DNA from: Nakaseomyces glabratus
Taxonomy: Eukaryota; Ascomycota; Saccharomycetes; Saccharomycetales; Saccharomycetaceae
Direction of reading: 5' to 3'
Assembly (NCBI RefSeq): GCF_010111755.1
Contig: NC_088961.1
Coordinates: 868,001 to 932,000, forward strand
DNA: 64,000 bases
Below are positions 29,667 through 38,533 of the stretch, one piece after another (within the stretch, counting starts at the first letter, position 1; each line of letters begins with the position of its first letter). The position numbers were made by a program, and so were the translations under genes. The notes beneath the pieces are model-generated. The model worked only from the letters and a program-made list of their open reading frames with translations, had not been told where the DNA came from and ran no database searches.

Positions 29667-30114
29667 ATCTACTTTATTACACGCACTTCCTAGCTCCTGT
29701 TTGAAGGGTTTATATCAGGTTTATAGCTAGATGCAAACGAAAGGTTCCATTTAACTGCATGTCTTTGTTATTTAGATGACAAAGTCAAGATTCAGCATTT
29801 TTTACAGACTTAACAAATCGCCTTGTGAAGGCTGAAAAATTATTTCAGTACCGATCGCGATGACCTTTAACTACAAAAAGCCTATGAACAATAGAAACTG
29901 AAAGTATTAGGCCAGTAACCTCTAATAATTCATAAACTAACCTAATAGAAAGACTGTTAAGGTTCTTAAACCTCTACCTATTTCAACTATTATCCTACTT
30001 TTTTGAACAATATAAGGGTCTCCTTTACGGTTATTTTCCTGGGGATTCAATAACCTTTTTGACACTTTAACCCCTCTGCTTTAGTAAGTCATTAACACAT
30101 ATATTGGCCTCAGT
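29667..30114. other. Divergent promoter CDC31 / TRE1-2
   Basis: A 448-bp AT-rich divergent promoter. I see no specific element. Confidence 0.45.
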
Positions 30115-32496
30115 ATGGATTTGCCAAGTGAACCACCAAGCTACGATGTCGTCAATGGCCAGCAGTCAGTGAGAGGTGAAGTTGGGCATGCAAGTGCCAG
30201 TGCCAGTGCCAGTGCCAGTGCTGATATAGAAACTGGTCGTACACGAGATGATTCATTTGACATGGATATTGATGAATCAGCACTTTATGAAAATGAAGGT
30301 GATGGCATGATAGGAAACCTGGGCTCTACTAGTATTCCATATATTTCGCGAATAAAAAATAGGCTAAATGATAATATTATAGAGCCTGTACAGAATAATA
30401 TAATTGATCCGCTGGTAGGACTTAACTATATTGTTACTGATACTGTCAATTACTACGTTTCCAAAGTTGGTAATCCTTTTATTCTGAGCCGTTTTATTTA
30501 CATCTTTATTATTTCCATAGTTGCATATGGTTTGTTGTCAAGGGAAGACCCTAATAAGGATCATGTATCCGGGACAAGAGGCTCGTTTGCTGATCATGAT
30601 GCCTTTTTAAACTATGCAAGACTAACTGCTGATCTGTCCAAATTTGAAAGAGATTTGGAGTATTTGAGTAGTATGCCTCACATGTCTGGAACAAAAGGTG
30701 ATACTGCAATGAGACAATATATATATCAGTCTATGAAGAATAATAACATTCATTTGTTACGTGAATGGGAGGCTGAAGGATTTGCAAATTATCCAAAAGA
30801 TGATGGAATGTCATTAAGAATTAGACCACAGAGCGGCGAACCTTTCAGTATTGAACTTACGGATGTGAATTTTAATCCAGGTTCTCCCAATGGAGAACTA
30901 AGAGATATAAATTTGATATACGGACATTATGGTTCCGAACAAGACCTTCAACTATTAAAGGAGGCGCAACTACTCAAGGAGGATTTTGTGTTACTTATCA
31001 AATATGATCAATATGTTAGTCAGCAGGTACTGATGGCCCAGAATTACGGAGCTAAAGCTATAGTATTTATCTCGGATGTAATTAATGGCAATGAAAATGT
31101 AATTAAACAGAACTCTGTTTCAATTTCACAGTATGGTGCAGGTATTATGGAAATTAGGTACCCTAATCTGAAGTACAGCGAAAACTCAGAGACATATTCG
31201 AAGACAATGCCTTCCATACCAACATTACCACTATCTTATAAGCAAGGAAGGCAATTAATGGAACTACTTCATAGCGGAATTAAATATGAGGACAAATACT
31301 TTAGTGGTAAGCCTGGTATTGTGAAAGTAGACATGAGAGTTGATAACGTTTTGAGAACTGCCCAACCAATATCCGACTTTGTTGGAAAAATAGAAGGAAA
31401 AGAACAATCTGATAGGGCTATTGTGATTGCAGCCAGAAGGAACTCTATTGATAATGGTGCGACGACGTCTGCTTTTGGTACAGCAATGATGCTCTCTTTG
31501 ATTCAACTATTCCAAGAAATGAAATTTCGTTTCAACTGGAAGCCGTTGAGGAATATCTATTTCATATCTTTTGGAGGTTCGGACTTCAATTTCGAAGGCT
31601 CCAATACTTTGGTAGAACAACGACTAAGTGCGTTGAAAGAGGAAATCTACGCAATGGTTGATATATCTGAAGTTGGATTGGATTTCGAAGACTTGGGTCA
31701 TTTAGACATACAATGTCACCCGCTTATGTATGATTTTTTCAAAAGTAAGTCAGATCATTCCCAGGTTGATGTAAATGTGTTACCAGTTCATGATTTTGGT
31801 GATTGGACGCCATATTTGACTCATGGTATCCCTACTGCAACATTCTCCAAGTCAAAATTAAAATCAAAACTACTTGCTCATACAAAGGCAGATACCTTTG
31901 AAAGGGTAGGACATTTATTAAAACAGAGCAACTACCAAGAAAAATTACTAGATGTTCTAATATTTTTGTTTAGATCAGCACTGTTGTTAGTAGACAAACC
32001 AGTAATTCCTTTTGAAGTCTCAACTTTCGTCACTGAGTTGGATAGCATGCTAAATGACTTAGAAATTTCTCACAAAGGTCAGATCAGATTTGATACAATA
32101 ATAAAGGGTTTGTTAATGTGGAAAAGGCTTGGTAAAGAATGTACAGCTTGGAAGCATGAATGGTCAAACATTGTTGAAAATTTAGATAATGGGATGGAGC
32201 CTTCTCTTTTCTCTGTCCATAGATGGGCATGGAATAAAAAAATTACTAACATTGGTAGAAGACTCTGTGCTCCCAATGGGCTAACTGATAGAAATAACTA
32301 CAAAAACGTCATATTTGGACCTACTTTGTTTGCTAACAATAAGGACTTGTTAAACTGGAGTTTTCCTGGAGTTCGTGATGCGATTTATAAGCAAGATTAT
32401 AATAAGGCTCAAGAGGAATTGGATGGCATTGGAGAAATTCTGATGAATGCTGCTAAAATATTCTCAGAAGAGACTACAGATTCCAGTTATAAATAG
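30115..32496 (+). CDS. TRE2: Transferrin-receptor-like Rsp5 adaptor (Tre1/Tre2 family)
   Basis: The 793-residue type II membrane protein starts with a PPSY motif (residues 7-10) that can bind the WW domains of Rsp5. A Ser-Ala repeat and one transmembrane segment (~122-142: FILSRFIYIFIISIVAYGLL) follow. The lumenal part resembles the transferrin receptor: a PA domain (~270-400), an M28 peptidase-like domain without an evident metal site (VIAARRNSIDNGATTSAFGTAMML) and a C-terminal dimerisation domain. In S. cerevisiae Tre1 and Tre2 target the metal transporter Smf1 for vacuolar degradation through Bsd2 and Rsp5. Position next to CDC31 and OSW1 matches YOR256C (TRE2). Other copies in the genome are not visible here. 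Confidence 0.88.
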   Translation: MDLPSEPPSYDVVNGQQSVRGEVGHASASASASASADIETGRTRDDSFDMDIDESALYENEGDGMIGNLGSTSIPYISRIKNRLNDNIIEPVQNNIIDPLVGLNYIVTDTVNYYVSKVGNPFILSRFIYIFIISIVAYGLLSREDPNKDHVSGTRGSFADHDAFLNYARLTADLSKFERDLEYLSSMPHMSGTKGDTAMRQYIYQSMKNNNIHLLREWEAEGFANYPKDDGMSLRIRPQSGEPFSIELTDVNFNPGSPNGELRDINLIYGHYGSEQDLQLLKEAQLLKEDFVLLIKYDQYVSQQVLMAQNYGAKAIVFISDVINGNENVIKQNSVSISQYGAGIMEIRYPNLKYSENSETYSKTMPSIPTLPLSYKQGRQLMELLHSGIKYEDKYFSGKPGIVKVDMRVDNVLRTAQPISDFVGKIEGKEQSDRAIVIAARRNSIDNGATTSAFGTAMMLSLIQLFQEMKFRFNWKPLRNIYFISFGGSDFNFEGSNTLVEQRLSALKEEIYAMVDISEVGLDFEDLGHLDIQCHPLMYDFFKSKSDHSQVDVNVLPVHDFGDWTPYLTHGIPTATFSKSKLKSKLLAHTKADTFERVGHLLKQSNYQEKLLDVLIFLFRSALLLVDKPVIPFEVSTFVTELDSMLNDLEISHKGQIRFDTIIKGLLMWKRLGKECTAWKHEWSNIVENLDNGMEPSLFSVHRWAWNKKITNIGRRLCAPNGLTDRNNYKNVIFGPTLFANNKDLLNWSFPGVRDAIYKQDYNKAQEELDGIGEILMNAAKIFSEETTDSSYK
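30190..30222 (+). repeat. AGTGCC hexanucleotide repeat inside TRE2
   Basis: About five tandem AGTGCC units encode the (Ser-Ala)n stretch at residues ~26-36. Its length may vary between strains. Confidence 0.8.
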
Positions 32497-32608
32497 TTAA
32501 TAAGGAAACGGATTGAATTTAGCTATAGAATGACGTCGTTGATTTCTTTTTAATAGCCTATTATGACATGTTAAACAAACAAATTATAGAAAGATAAAGA
32601 ATATATTG

Positions 32609-33349
32609 TCATCTAATTGTTTGATAGTATGATTGTTTGTGAGTATTTTTCCTTGGACGTTTTCGTTTTAGAGACCTGAAGTCTTCAATACGTAATGTAT
32701 GGTTATTTCCGAATTCAATATAACTTGGTGGTCTGATTGCGTCTTCATGCCCATCCAGAAATTTGGATTTTATGATATTTCTGTTATGAAAGATAATTTT
32801 AACATTTGCTTTCTCATGGGCATATTTTCTAATCATTCTGACTGTATTGGCACAAGTGTGGGATTTTACCTCTATACTCTTGCTATGGAGTTGCGGATCA
32901 AAAATTTCGTTGTTAAAGAATGACAGTTTATATTTTCTTTTACTGATGGGTAGCCATGACCATTTATTCCGTTTTAATATGCGTACTGTAGGTGATCTAT
33001 TACATCCTCTTGGAAATGTCGCTATTAGTAGTGGTTTTTTGTCTGCTGATTGAGATTCATGTGTTGAGCTTAAACAACACATATCTTCAATGCGTATCCC
33101 CGAAATCGGCGTTATCTGAGTCAAGTTTTCATGATTACAAAGGGCAACTTGTCCATCGGGGTGGCTATCTATTGAGCTATTATATCTCTGCTGGTATACT
33201 TGGTGCAGGTTCTCAAATTGCTTTTTAAATAGCTTTTGGCGATTCCAAAATGCTTTTATTTTACGGAATCTAAGTAACTCTCGGATATTGACGAAATACG
33301 GCGCAAAATACCTACTCTTTGACTTCCTTTGTGGAGGAGGTGCTCTCAT
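32609..33349 (-). CDS. OSW1: Probable Osw1 homologue (outer spore wall assembly)
   Basis: This 246-residue, very basic protein has no domain I recognise. It starts MRAPPPQRKSKSRYFAPYF, has an early helix rich in Lys/Phe (RKIKAFWNRQKLFKKQFENL) and a basic C-terminus (SLKRKRPRKNTHK). The assignment rests on gene order: it occupies the place of YOR255W between TRE2 and NAT5, on the matching strand and with similar length (S. cerevisiae about 278). A middle-sporulation-element-like GACACAAAA lies 167 bp upstream, which fits a sporulation gene. SEC63, next to it in S. cerevisiae, is absent here. Sequence similarity should be checked. Confidence 0.6.
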   Translation of the reverse strand: MRAPPPQRKSKSRYFAPYFVNIRELLRFRKIKAFWNRQKLFKKQFENLHQVYQQRYNSSIDSHPDGQVALCNHENLTQITPISGIRIEDMCCLSSTHESQSADKKPLLIATFPRGCNRSPTVRILKRNKWSWLPISKRKYKLSFFNNEIFDPQLHSKSIEVKSHTCANTVRMIRKYAHEKANVKIIFHNRNIIKSKFLDGHEDAIRPPSYIEFGNNHTLRIEDFRSLKRKRPRKNTHKQSYYQTIR

Positions 33350-33515
33350 GTTTAAATTTTATTTGTTCTATAAATTCATGCATTACTTTATAGATTGTTA
33401 AGGTAGATAAATATGATTAATTGCATTTGTCATTAAAAGGACAGATCTCTGATAAATCTCCTTATTCTTTATTTGTCCTCGCGAGTAATTTGTGTTAGAT
33501 GGAAATGTGTGTTGT

Positions 33516-33524
33516 GACACAAAA
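33516..33524 (+). promoter_or_regulatory. Ndt80-type middle sporulation element upstream of OSW1
   Basis: GACACAAAA fits the MSE consensus GNCRCAAAW and lies 167 bp upstream of the probable OSW1 start. The 327-bp gap 33350-33676 holds nothing else I recognise and no trace of SEC63. Confidence 0.5.
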
Positions 33525-33676
33525 GAGCTTTCACAAGGTGAACTATCATAATCCTTCAGTTGAAATTTTTACTTATTTGTTGATTTGTACTAATGTATGG
33601 TACAATCTATGATTTATCAGGCCTTCTGATACGAATAATCCAAATTAGGAGGTGGAATAAGCGAGCATTAGCTTGT

Positions 33677-34183
33677 TTAGTCAAGTTCCCTTATTAAGAG
33701 CACAGTTTCTTCGGAAGTACCATCTGATAATGTAACAGGTTCACCCTTGGAACCAGTTTCAGTAAATCCATGTTCTTTGTACCAATTCATAAGTTGTTCA
33801 TCACTACTTCTAGTAGCAGTAAATAGTTTGTGCTGGTGATTCTTTTTGCATTCATCAAGAGCATACTCAAGCAATTTTTCTTTTATTTCATGATCATCGT
33901 ATTTTTCTAGGACGGCTAAAAGCTCGATATGTAAACCTTTTTGTAAGCTGTCACTCTTCTTCTTTTGTAATAAAAGCAATTTGATGGTACCTACAGGAAT
34001 TTCGCTATAGTAAGCGATTTGAGCCATGTAAGCCTCTTTTTTTTTATCATTACCACCTTTGAACAATTCAGAAAAGAAGCTCTCTTCAAATTGTTGGTTT
34101 GGATAAACGATTTTGGCAATCTTTGCCATCATCCCCAAGTTATTCTCATATACATTATCCAGGTTAATAATCGAACGACCCAT
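33677..34183 (-). CDS. NAT5: N-alpha-acetyltransferase Nat5 (Naa50)
   Basis: This 168-residue GNAT-fold protein (S. cerevisiae 176) opens INLDNVYENNLGMMAKIAKIVYPN, which resembles the Naa50 opening. The acetyl-CoA region lies around IELLAVLEKYDDHEIKEKLLEYALDECKK, followed by LFTATRSSDEQLMNWYKEHGF. In yeast, Nat5 associates with the NatA complex on ribosomes. The consensus Q/RxxGxG/A pyrophosphate loop is not evident, which agrees with the weak or absent activity reported for yeast Nat5. The position between OSW1 and TMA16 matches YOR253W. Confidence 0.9.
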   Translation of the reverse strand: MGRSIINLDNVYENNLGMMAKIAKIVYPNQQFEESFFSELFKGGNDKKKEAYMAQIAYYSEIPVGTIKLLLLQKKKSDSLQKGLHIELLAVLEKYDDHEIKEKLLEYALDECKKNHQHKLFTATRSSDEQLMNWYKEHGFTETGSKGEPVTLSDGTSEETVLLIRELD

Positions 34184-34402
34184 TTGTTTTCCTTTGCAGC
34201 TTAGAGATCAATTTATTGAACTATACAATACTCTGAAAGTGGTCTTGATAATTGCAGATACACTTTCTGATATATTGCTTTGTAGTGTAAAACATCTGAA
34301 AATACTAACTCTCAATTGATACTTGTGTGTTTCTTCTACAATTGCATATAGCGATGCAATTTTCATGTTTCTCCGAATGCTAAGAAAAATTTAGTGCAAA
34401 TT

Positions 34403-34410
34403 GCGATGAG
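34403..34410. promoter_or_regulatory. PAC element upstream of NAT5
   Basis: GCGATGAG within a 15-mer (34399-34413) that is identical, on the other strand, to the RPR2 promoter at 14081-14095. It lies 220 bp upstream of NAT5 in the 34184-34587 gap, which holds no gene. Confidence 0.5.
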
Positions 34411-34587
34411 CAAGTACAGAAATTTGATCAGTGATTTCAACTCTCGATGAGACCAGTTTATTAATAAATATTATACACTTGTGAGAATGAATGGTAGCTT
34501 GATATAAGAATGCAATATATAAGAAACATGGGTAGACAGTGTTCACACTCGTTTTCTTTAAATTATTTCAATAAGTTTGAGTAATCG

Positions 34588-35163
34588 TTATGCCATTTCA
34601 ATTTCATTGTTTTCGGAACCTGTAAACTTGTTATGGCCACCGACCACTTGCTTACCCTCATTATTGATTCTAATCATCTTGAAGGTACTCATGGCACCAA
34701 AGGTACCGTTCCAGTTCCTTAGGAAAACAACACTTTGTTCGTCTGCCAAGTCAGGACATAGGAAACCTTTCTTGAACTCTTCCATTTCAAGTTTCTTTTT
34801 CTGTTCTAGAAGCAACTGTCTGTTTGGAGTGGGTCTATTACTACGTTGCTTCTTCTTAAACTGTTCTAATTCCGGATCATCACGGTTGATAAACTGCTCA
34901 ATAAAGACAGCAGCTTCCTCGTAACTAAAATTCTTCTTGTCTTTAAAACTATCGCTCTTGATCACATCTTGTATAAACTTCACTCTAGCAAGTTCGTTGG
35001 ATCTCTTCTCATTGTGAGCACGCTTCTTCTCCTGCACTTTGCTTTCACGCATGGTCGCCCTCACCAACTGTTGGTACTTACGACCCTTGGGATGGACAGC
35101 AACCTGCTTGCCACTACCCTTGATCTTCTTCTGCACCTTCGATAACGACTTAGATAACGGCAT
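34588..35163 (-). CDS. TMA16: Ribosome biogenesis protein Tma16
   Basis: The 191-residue basic protein (S. cerevisiae 178) is collinear with Tma16: MPLSKSLSKVQKKIKGSGK, VHPKGRKYQQLVRATMRE, ELARVKFIQDVI, FIEQFINRDDPELE, KKKQRSNRPTPNRQLLLEQ and the C-terminal GFLCPDL ... LRNWNGTFG. Tma16 associates with pre-60S particles late in assembly. A PAC plus RRPE promoter pair lies directly upstream, the typical signature of ribosome-assembly genes. Confidence 0.95.
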   Translation of the reverse strand: MPLSKSLSKVQKKIKGSGKQVAVHPKGRKYQQLVRATMRESKVQEKKRAHNEKRSNELARVKFIQDVIKSDSFKDKKNFSYEEAAVFIEQFINRDDPELEQFKKKQRSNRPTPNRQLLLEQKKKLEMEEFKKGFLCPDLADEQSVVFLRNWNGTFGAMSTFKMIRINNEGKQVVGGHNKFTGSENNEIEMA

Positions 35164-35250
35164 TTTGTAACGGCGGTATGTGAGGATTGTGGTTACTTTG
35201 GTTCTGTAAATGGCCTCTAACTTTCTTGTATCTCAACTCTCAAATATGTT

Positions 35251-35258
35251 GCGATGAG
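35251..35258. promoter_or_regulatory. PAC element upstream of TMA16
   Basis: GCGATGAG, 88 bp upstream of the TMA16 ATG and followed by overlapping GATGAG repeats. It pairs with the RRPE at 35293. Confidence 0.8.
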
Positions 35259-35292
35259 ATGGCCGATGAGATGAGCTCTGGCTTTGGAAAAG

Positions 35293-35304
35293 TGAAAAAT
35301 TTCA
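35293..35304. promoter_or_regulatory. RRPE element upstream of TMA16
   Basis: TGAAAAATTTCA matches the rRNA-processing element TGAAAAWTTT and lies 35 bp from the PAC, farther from the gene. This is the usual RRPE-PAC arrangement. Confidence 0.75.
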
Positions 35305-35503
35305 ATTTCCTCGAGACTTCAAATACACCTGCATCGAAGAAAGTCCCGTACGAATGCCAAGGACAATGGGAGGGGGGATTTAGATAACAGTTAGCATCAG
35401 CATAAAATGGCATTGATAAGGACTATTGTTATATAAATAAGCTTTCTTTTGTGGGTTTTGTGGTTACTCAGGAGGCAAGCAAGGTGTGAAGAGAGGTGTG
35501 ACT

Positions 35504-36412
35504 ATGTCTTTGTTTAAATTGATTACTCCGTGTGCATTTGTTGAGCTTACGAAGGCCTCCAAGAAGGTGGTACCTGTTGACTCTACTTGGTACCTGCCCA
35601 ATTTGAAGCGTGATGGTAAGCAAGAGTTTATGGACGTTGAACGTATTCCTGGTGCTGTCTATTTTGATATTGATGATATCAGGGATTCAGCTAGCGAGTT
35701 TCCACATATGGCTCCAGACCTAGCTACTTTCAATGAAGGGATGAGTCAACTTGGTGTGAATAAGGAGGACATTCTGGTTGTCTATGACAGAATTGGTAAT
35801 TTCAGCGCTCCTCGTTGTGCATGGACATTGGTTATGCTAGGCCACCCAGAAGTGTACCTGTTGAACAACTTCAATGCGTACAAGAAAGAGGGCTATCCCC
35901 TAGACACTACAAAATGGACAAAGCTCACTCAGTATCCAAAATCTAACTATAAGTCTGAAACCAACCTCTGTCCTGAAAATGTGATTACCTATGAACAAAT
36001 GCTGGAATTGGTGAAGTCTGGCGAGTTGAAGAAGAAGTACAATGTCTATGATGCAAGAGCTTTGAACAGATTTGAAGGTAAAGCTCCAGAACCAAGACCT
36101 GATATTAGCTCAGGTCATGTTGCTGGTGTACAGCCTCTGCCATTTACTGAAATCTTGGATCAACCTGATCTAACATTCCCACAAGAACAGGTTGACATGG
36201 AAAAGAAAGTTCAAGAGGCATTCAAAAAGCTGAATAATACCTACGATCCAAGCAAGCCTACGATTGTCATGTGTGGTACTGGAGTCAGTGCATGCATCAT
36301 TAGAACAGCTTTGGAACATTCAGGTGTTAAGGACATAAAATTGTATGATGGATCATGGGTTGAATGGGTCTTAAGATCAGATCCTAAGCTCATTGCTAAA
36401 GATAGAGAGTGA
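35504..36412 (+). CDS. TUM1: Rhodanese-domain sulfurtransferase Tum1
   Basis: The chosen ATG gives 302 residues starting MSLFKLITPCAFVEL, which aligns with the S. cerevisiae start MPLFDLISPKAFVKL. The in-frame codon six positions earlier is GTG and is not a plausible start. There are two rhodanese domains (about 5-140 and 165-300). The active-site loop of the second is MCGTGVSAC, with the catalytic cysteine in the CGTG position. Tum1 passes sulfur from Nfs1 to the Uba4-Urm1 pathway for tRNA wobble-uridine thiolation. CLP1 follows on the same strand, as in YOR251C-YOR250C. Confidence 0.94.
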   Translation: MSLFKLITPCAFVELTKASKKVVPVDSTWYLPNLKRDGKQEFMDVERIPGAVYFDIDDIRDSASEFPHMAPDLATFNEGMSQLGVNKEDILVVYDRIGNFSAPRCAWTLVMLGHPEVYLLNNFNAYKKEGYPLDTTKWTKLTQYPKSNYKSETNLCPENVITYEQMLELVKSGELKKKYNVYDARALNRFEGKAPEPRPDISSGHVAGVQPLPFTEILDQPDLTFPQEQVDMEKKVQEAFKKLNNTYDPSKPTIVMCGTGVSACIIRTALEHSGVKDIKLYDGSWVEWVLRSDPKLIAKDRE

Positions 36413-36798
36413 TAATTGTGCTTTTCAATTCTTTGGAAATGAAAACTCCTATAGTAAATATTTAAGTATCCCTACATAATGAATATAATTACTGACTTGT
36501 GGTAATATGGGAGTACTGACGGAACTATTGTAGAAGCTGTTCCTGCAATTGATGTGAATCTTTACCTATATGAGTGTCTAAGTAGTATTCTATTTGACTC
36601 ACTATTTACGTTGAGATAATCTGACAAGCTGCAGGTCATATAGAGGACTGATGAGAGGCCTAAAGATGAGTATGCTTCATATATACTGCTCCTCCATGAC
36701 AGAAGTTACATTACTTAGCTGATATATTACACAATTAAAGAAGTTGAAATTGTAATAACTTCAATAGCAAAAACAACCACACGTTTTAAGAGTCAAAA
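36413..36798. other. Intergenic: TUM1 3' region and CLP1 promoter
   Basis: A 386-bp AT-rich gap with nothing specific recognised. Confidence 0.45.
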
Positions 36799-38154
36799 AT
36801 GGCTGAAGTGGAAGCCCTCCCAGGTCTTAAGCAACCGGTGGATGATGCCGGTCTGTTAGAAGATGCTAACCAAGTGCATACGCTGGTAATTCCTAGTGGA
36901 CATATATGGCGTGTTGAACTTTCATCTGATGAAAAATTATCGCTAAAGGTTACGGCTGGTATTGGTGAGATATTCGGGACAGAACTAGCCAACAATGTTG
37001 AGTATACTTTTTGGGATTGGAAATTTGGAATATATGCTGTAGAGGAACTTGAAATTGAGTGGAAATGCCCACAATTACATGATAGGGAACTTTCGATTGT
37101 GGAGAATACGACTGCGCATAACGTTTACAATCTACATTTTGCACTCGAAAAAATGAGGAGCTCTACATTTGATGGACCAAGGATTATGGTTGTTGGTGAG
37201 AAGAACACTGGTAAAACTGCACTATGTAGAACATTATGTTCTTATGCTATCAAGAACAAGCCATATCAGCCTATGTTCGTCAATTTGAATCCAGTTGAGC
37301 CTATCTTTAGTCCTCCAGGTTGTGTTACTGCTGTGCCGATTTCAAGCACATTGGATGCCCAATTACCACGATGGGGTGAAACTATGACTAGTGGTGCCAC
37401 TAGGTTGCATGGTAAACAACCTATAATAAAGAATTTTGGTTTTGAAACAATTGCTGAAAACCGGAGTCTCTATAAATTGGTTACTAAAAAATTATTCGAA
37501 ACAGTGAGTGAAAGATTACAAAATGATTCTCTTGTACATAGATCTGGTTGTATCGTTGATTCACCGCCATTGGAAAACTGTGATGATGAATATTCAGAGT
37601 TAGTGGAAGCAATTGTTGGTCTTCGAATCAATTACTTGATTATATTGTGTAATGACAATGATAAGGGAAGGGAAATATACACGAAAGTTTCGAAAATAGT
37701 CAATACTTATGTCGGTGAAAGACTCCTAAGAGTACCGACTATGGCAGGTGTATTCGAAAAGGATGATGTCTATATTAGAGCTCAGCAACGTGCAGCAATA
37801 CGAGAATATTTCTATGGTGATACTAGAACAGTTTTAAGTCCTTATAATTTAGGATGTGACACCTCAGATATTACAGTATGGAGGCCAAAGTCTGTTCTTC
37901 AGGGTGAGAATACAAACTTAGATACTCTAGAAGTAGCTCCAGTAGATAGCAGTACTTTACAATATGCATTGGTTGCTATCACATATGCTTCTAGAAAATC
38001 AGATTCTGAAGAGGTTCTACAAGCACCTATATTAGGATTTGGTCTAATCACAGAGCTCAATGAAAAACGTAACAAACTCAAAATTCTACTCCCTGTACCT
38101 GGAAGACTTCCACCCAATGCAATGATTTTAACCTCGTTTAGATATCTAGAATAA
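36799..38154 (+). CDS. CLP1: Pre-mRNA 3'-end cleavage factor Clp1
   Basis: The 451-residue protein (S. cerevisiae 445) has the N-terminal beta-sandwich (HTLVIPSGHIWRVELSSDEKLSLKV), the P-loop kinase-like core with GEKNTGKT (residues 133-140) and the C-terminal barrel (APILGFGLITELNEK). In S. cerevisiae Clp1 binds ATP without kinase activity and works with Pcf11 in cleavage factor IA. Flanking TUM1 and APC5 match YOR251C and YOR249C. Confidence 0.95.
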   Translation: MAEVEALPGLKQPVDDAGLLEDANQVHTLVIPSGHIWRVELSSDEKLSLKVTAGIGEIFGTELANNVEYTFWDWKFGIYAVEELEIEWKCPQLHDRELSIVENTTAHNVYNLHFALEKMRSSTFDGPRIMVVGEKNTGKTALCRTLCSYAIKNKPYQPMFVNLNPVEPIFSPPGCVTAVPISSTLDAQLPRWGETMTSGATRLHGKQPIIKNFGFETIAENRSLYKLVTKKLFETVSERLQNDSLVHRSGCIVDSPPLENCDDEYSELVEAIVGLRINYLIILCNDNDKGREIYTKVSKIVNTYVGERLLRVPTMAGVFEKDDVYIRAQQRAAIREYFYGDTRTVLSPYNLGCDTSDITVWRPKSVLQGENTNLDTLEVAPVDSSTLQYALVAITYASRKSDSEEVLQAPILGFGLITELNEKRNKLKILLPVPGRLPPNAMILTSFRYLE

Positions 38155-38343
38155 GCACGTGAACATTTGTTCTATATATTTGAGATATAATACAGCATAT
38201 AATGAATATAAAGGTTTCCTTTTGAAGCAAAGCTATGAAAACTATATATCGAATCACAATTTTCTCACCTTGCAATGTGTCAATTGAATTATGTCTTAAA
38301 TAAATATTTTTATATTTAGGTTTGAATTAGAATCATTTTGCAG

Positions 38344-38351
38344 CTCATCGC
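38344..38351. promoter_or_regulatory. PAC element upstream of APC5
   Basis: CTCATCGC within a 16-mer (38343-38358) that recurs exactly upstream of CTR86 (52434-52449). It lies 183 bp from the APC5 ATG in the 379-bp CLP1-APC5 gap, which also has a CACGTGA at 38157. Confidence 0.5.
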
Positions 38352-38533
38352 AAATCAATAATGTGCAAAAAAATAATCCATTAAACTTGCGAAAACACAA
38401 AATAATAAGAGCAAAACAAAATATCAATTTAGTATCAACTATTGATAACTTTACATACAATAACTACTGAAGTGTTTGAATATCAATATACTCAAAAGCG
38501 GTATATCTTTACTCATTTGATATTTATACTATT

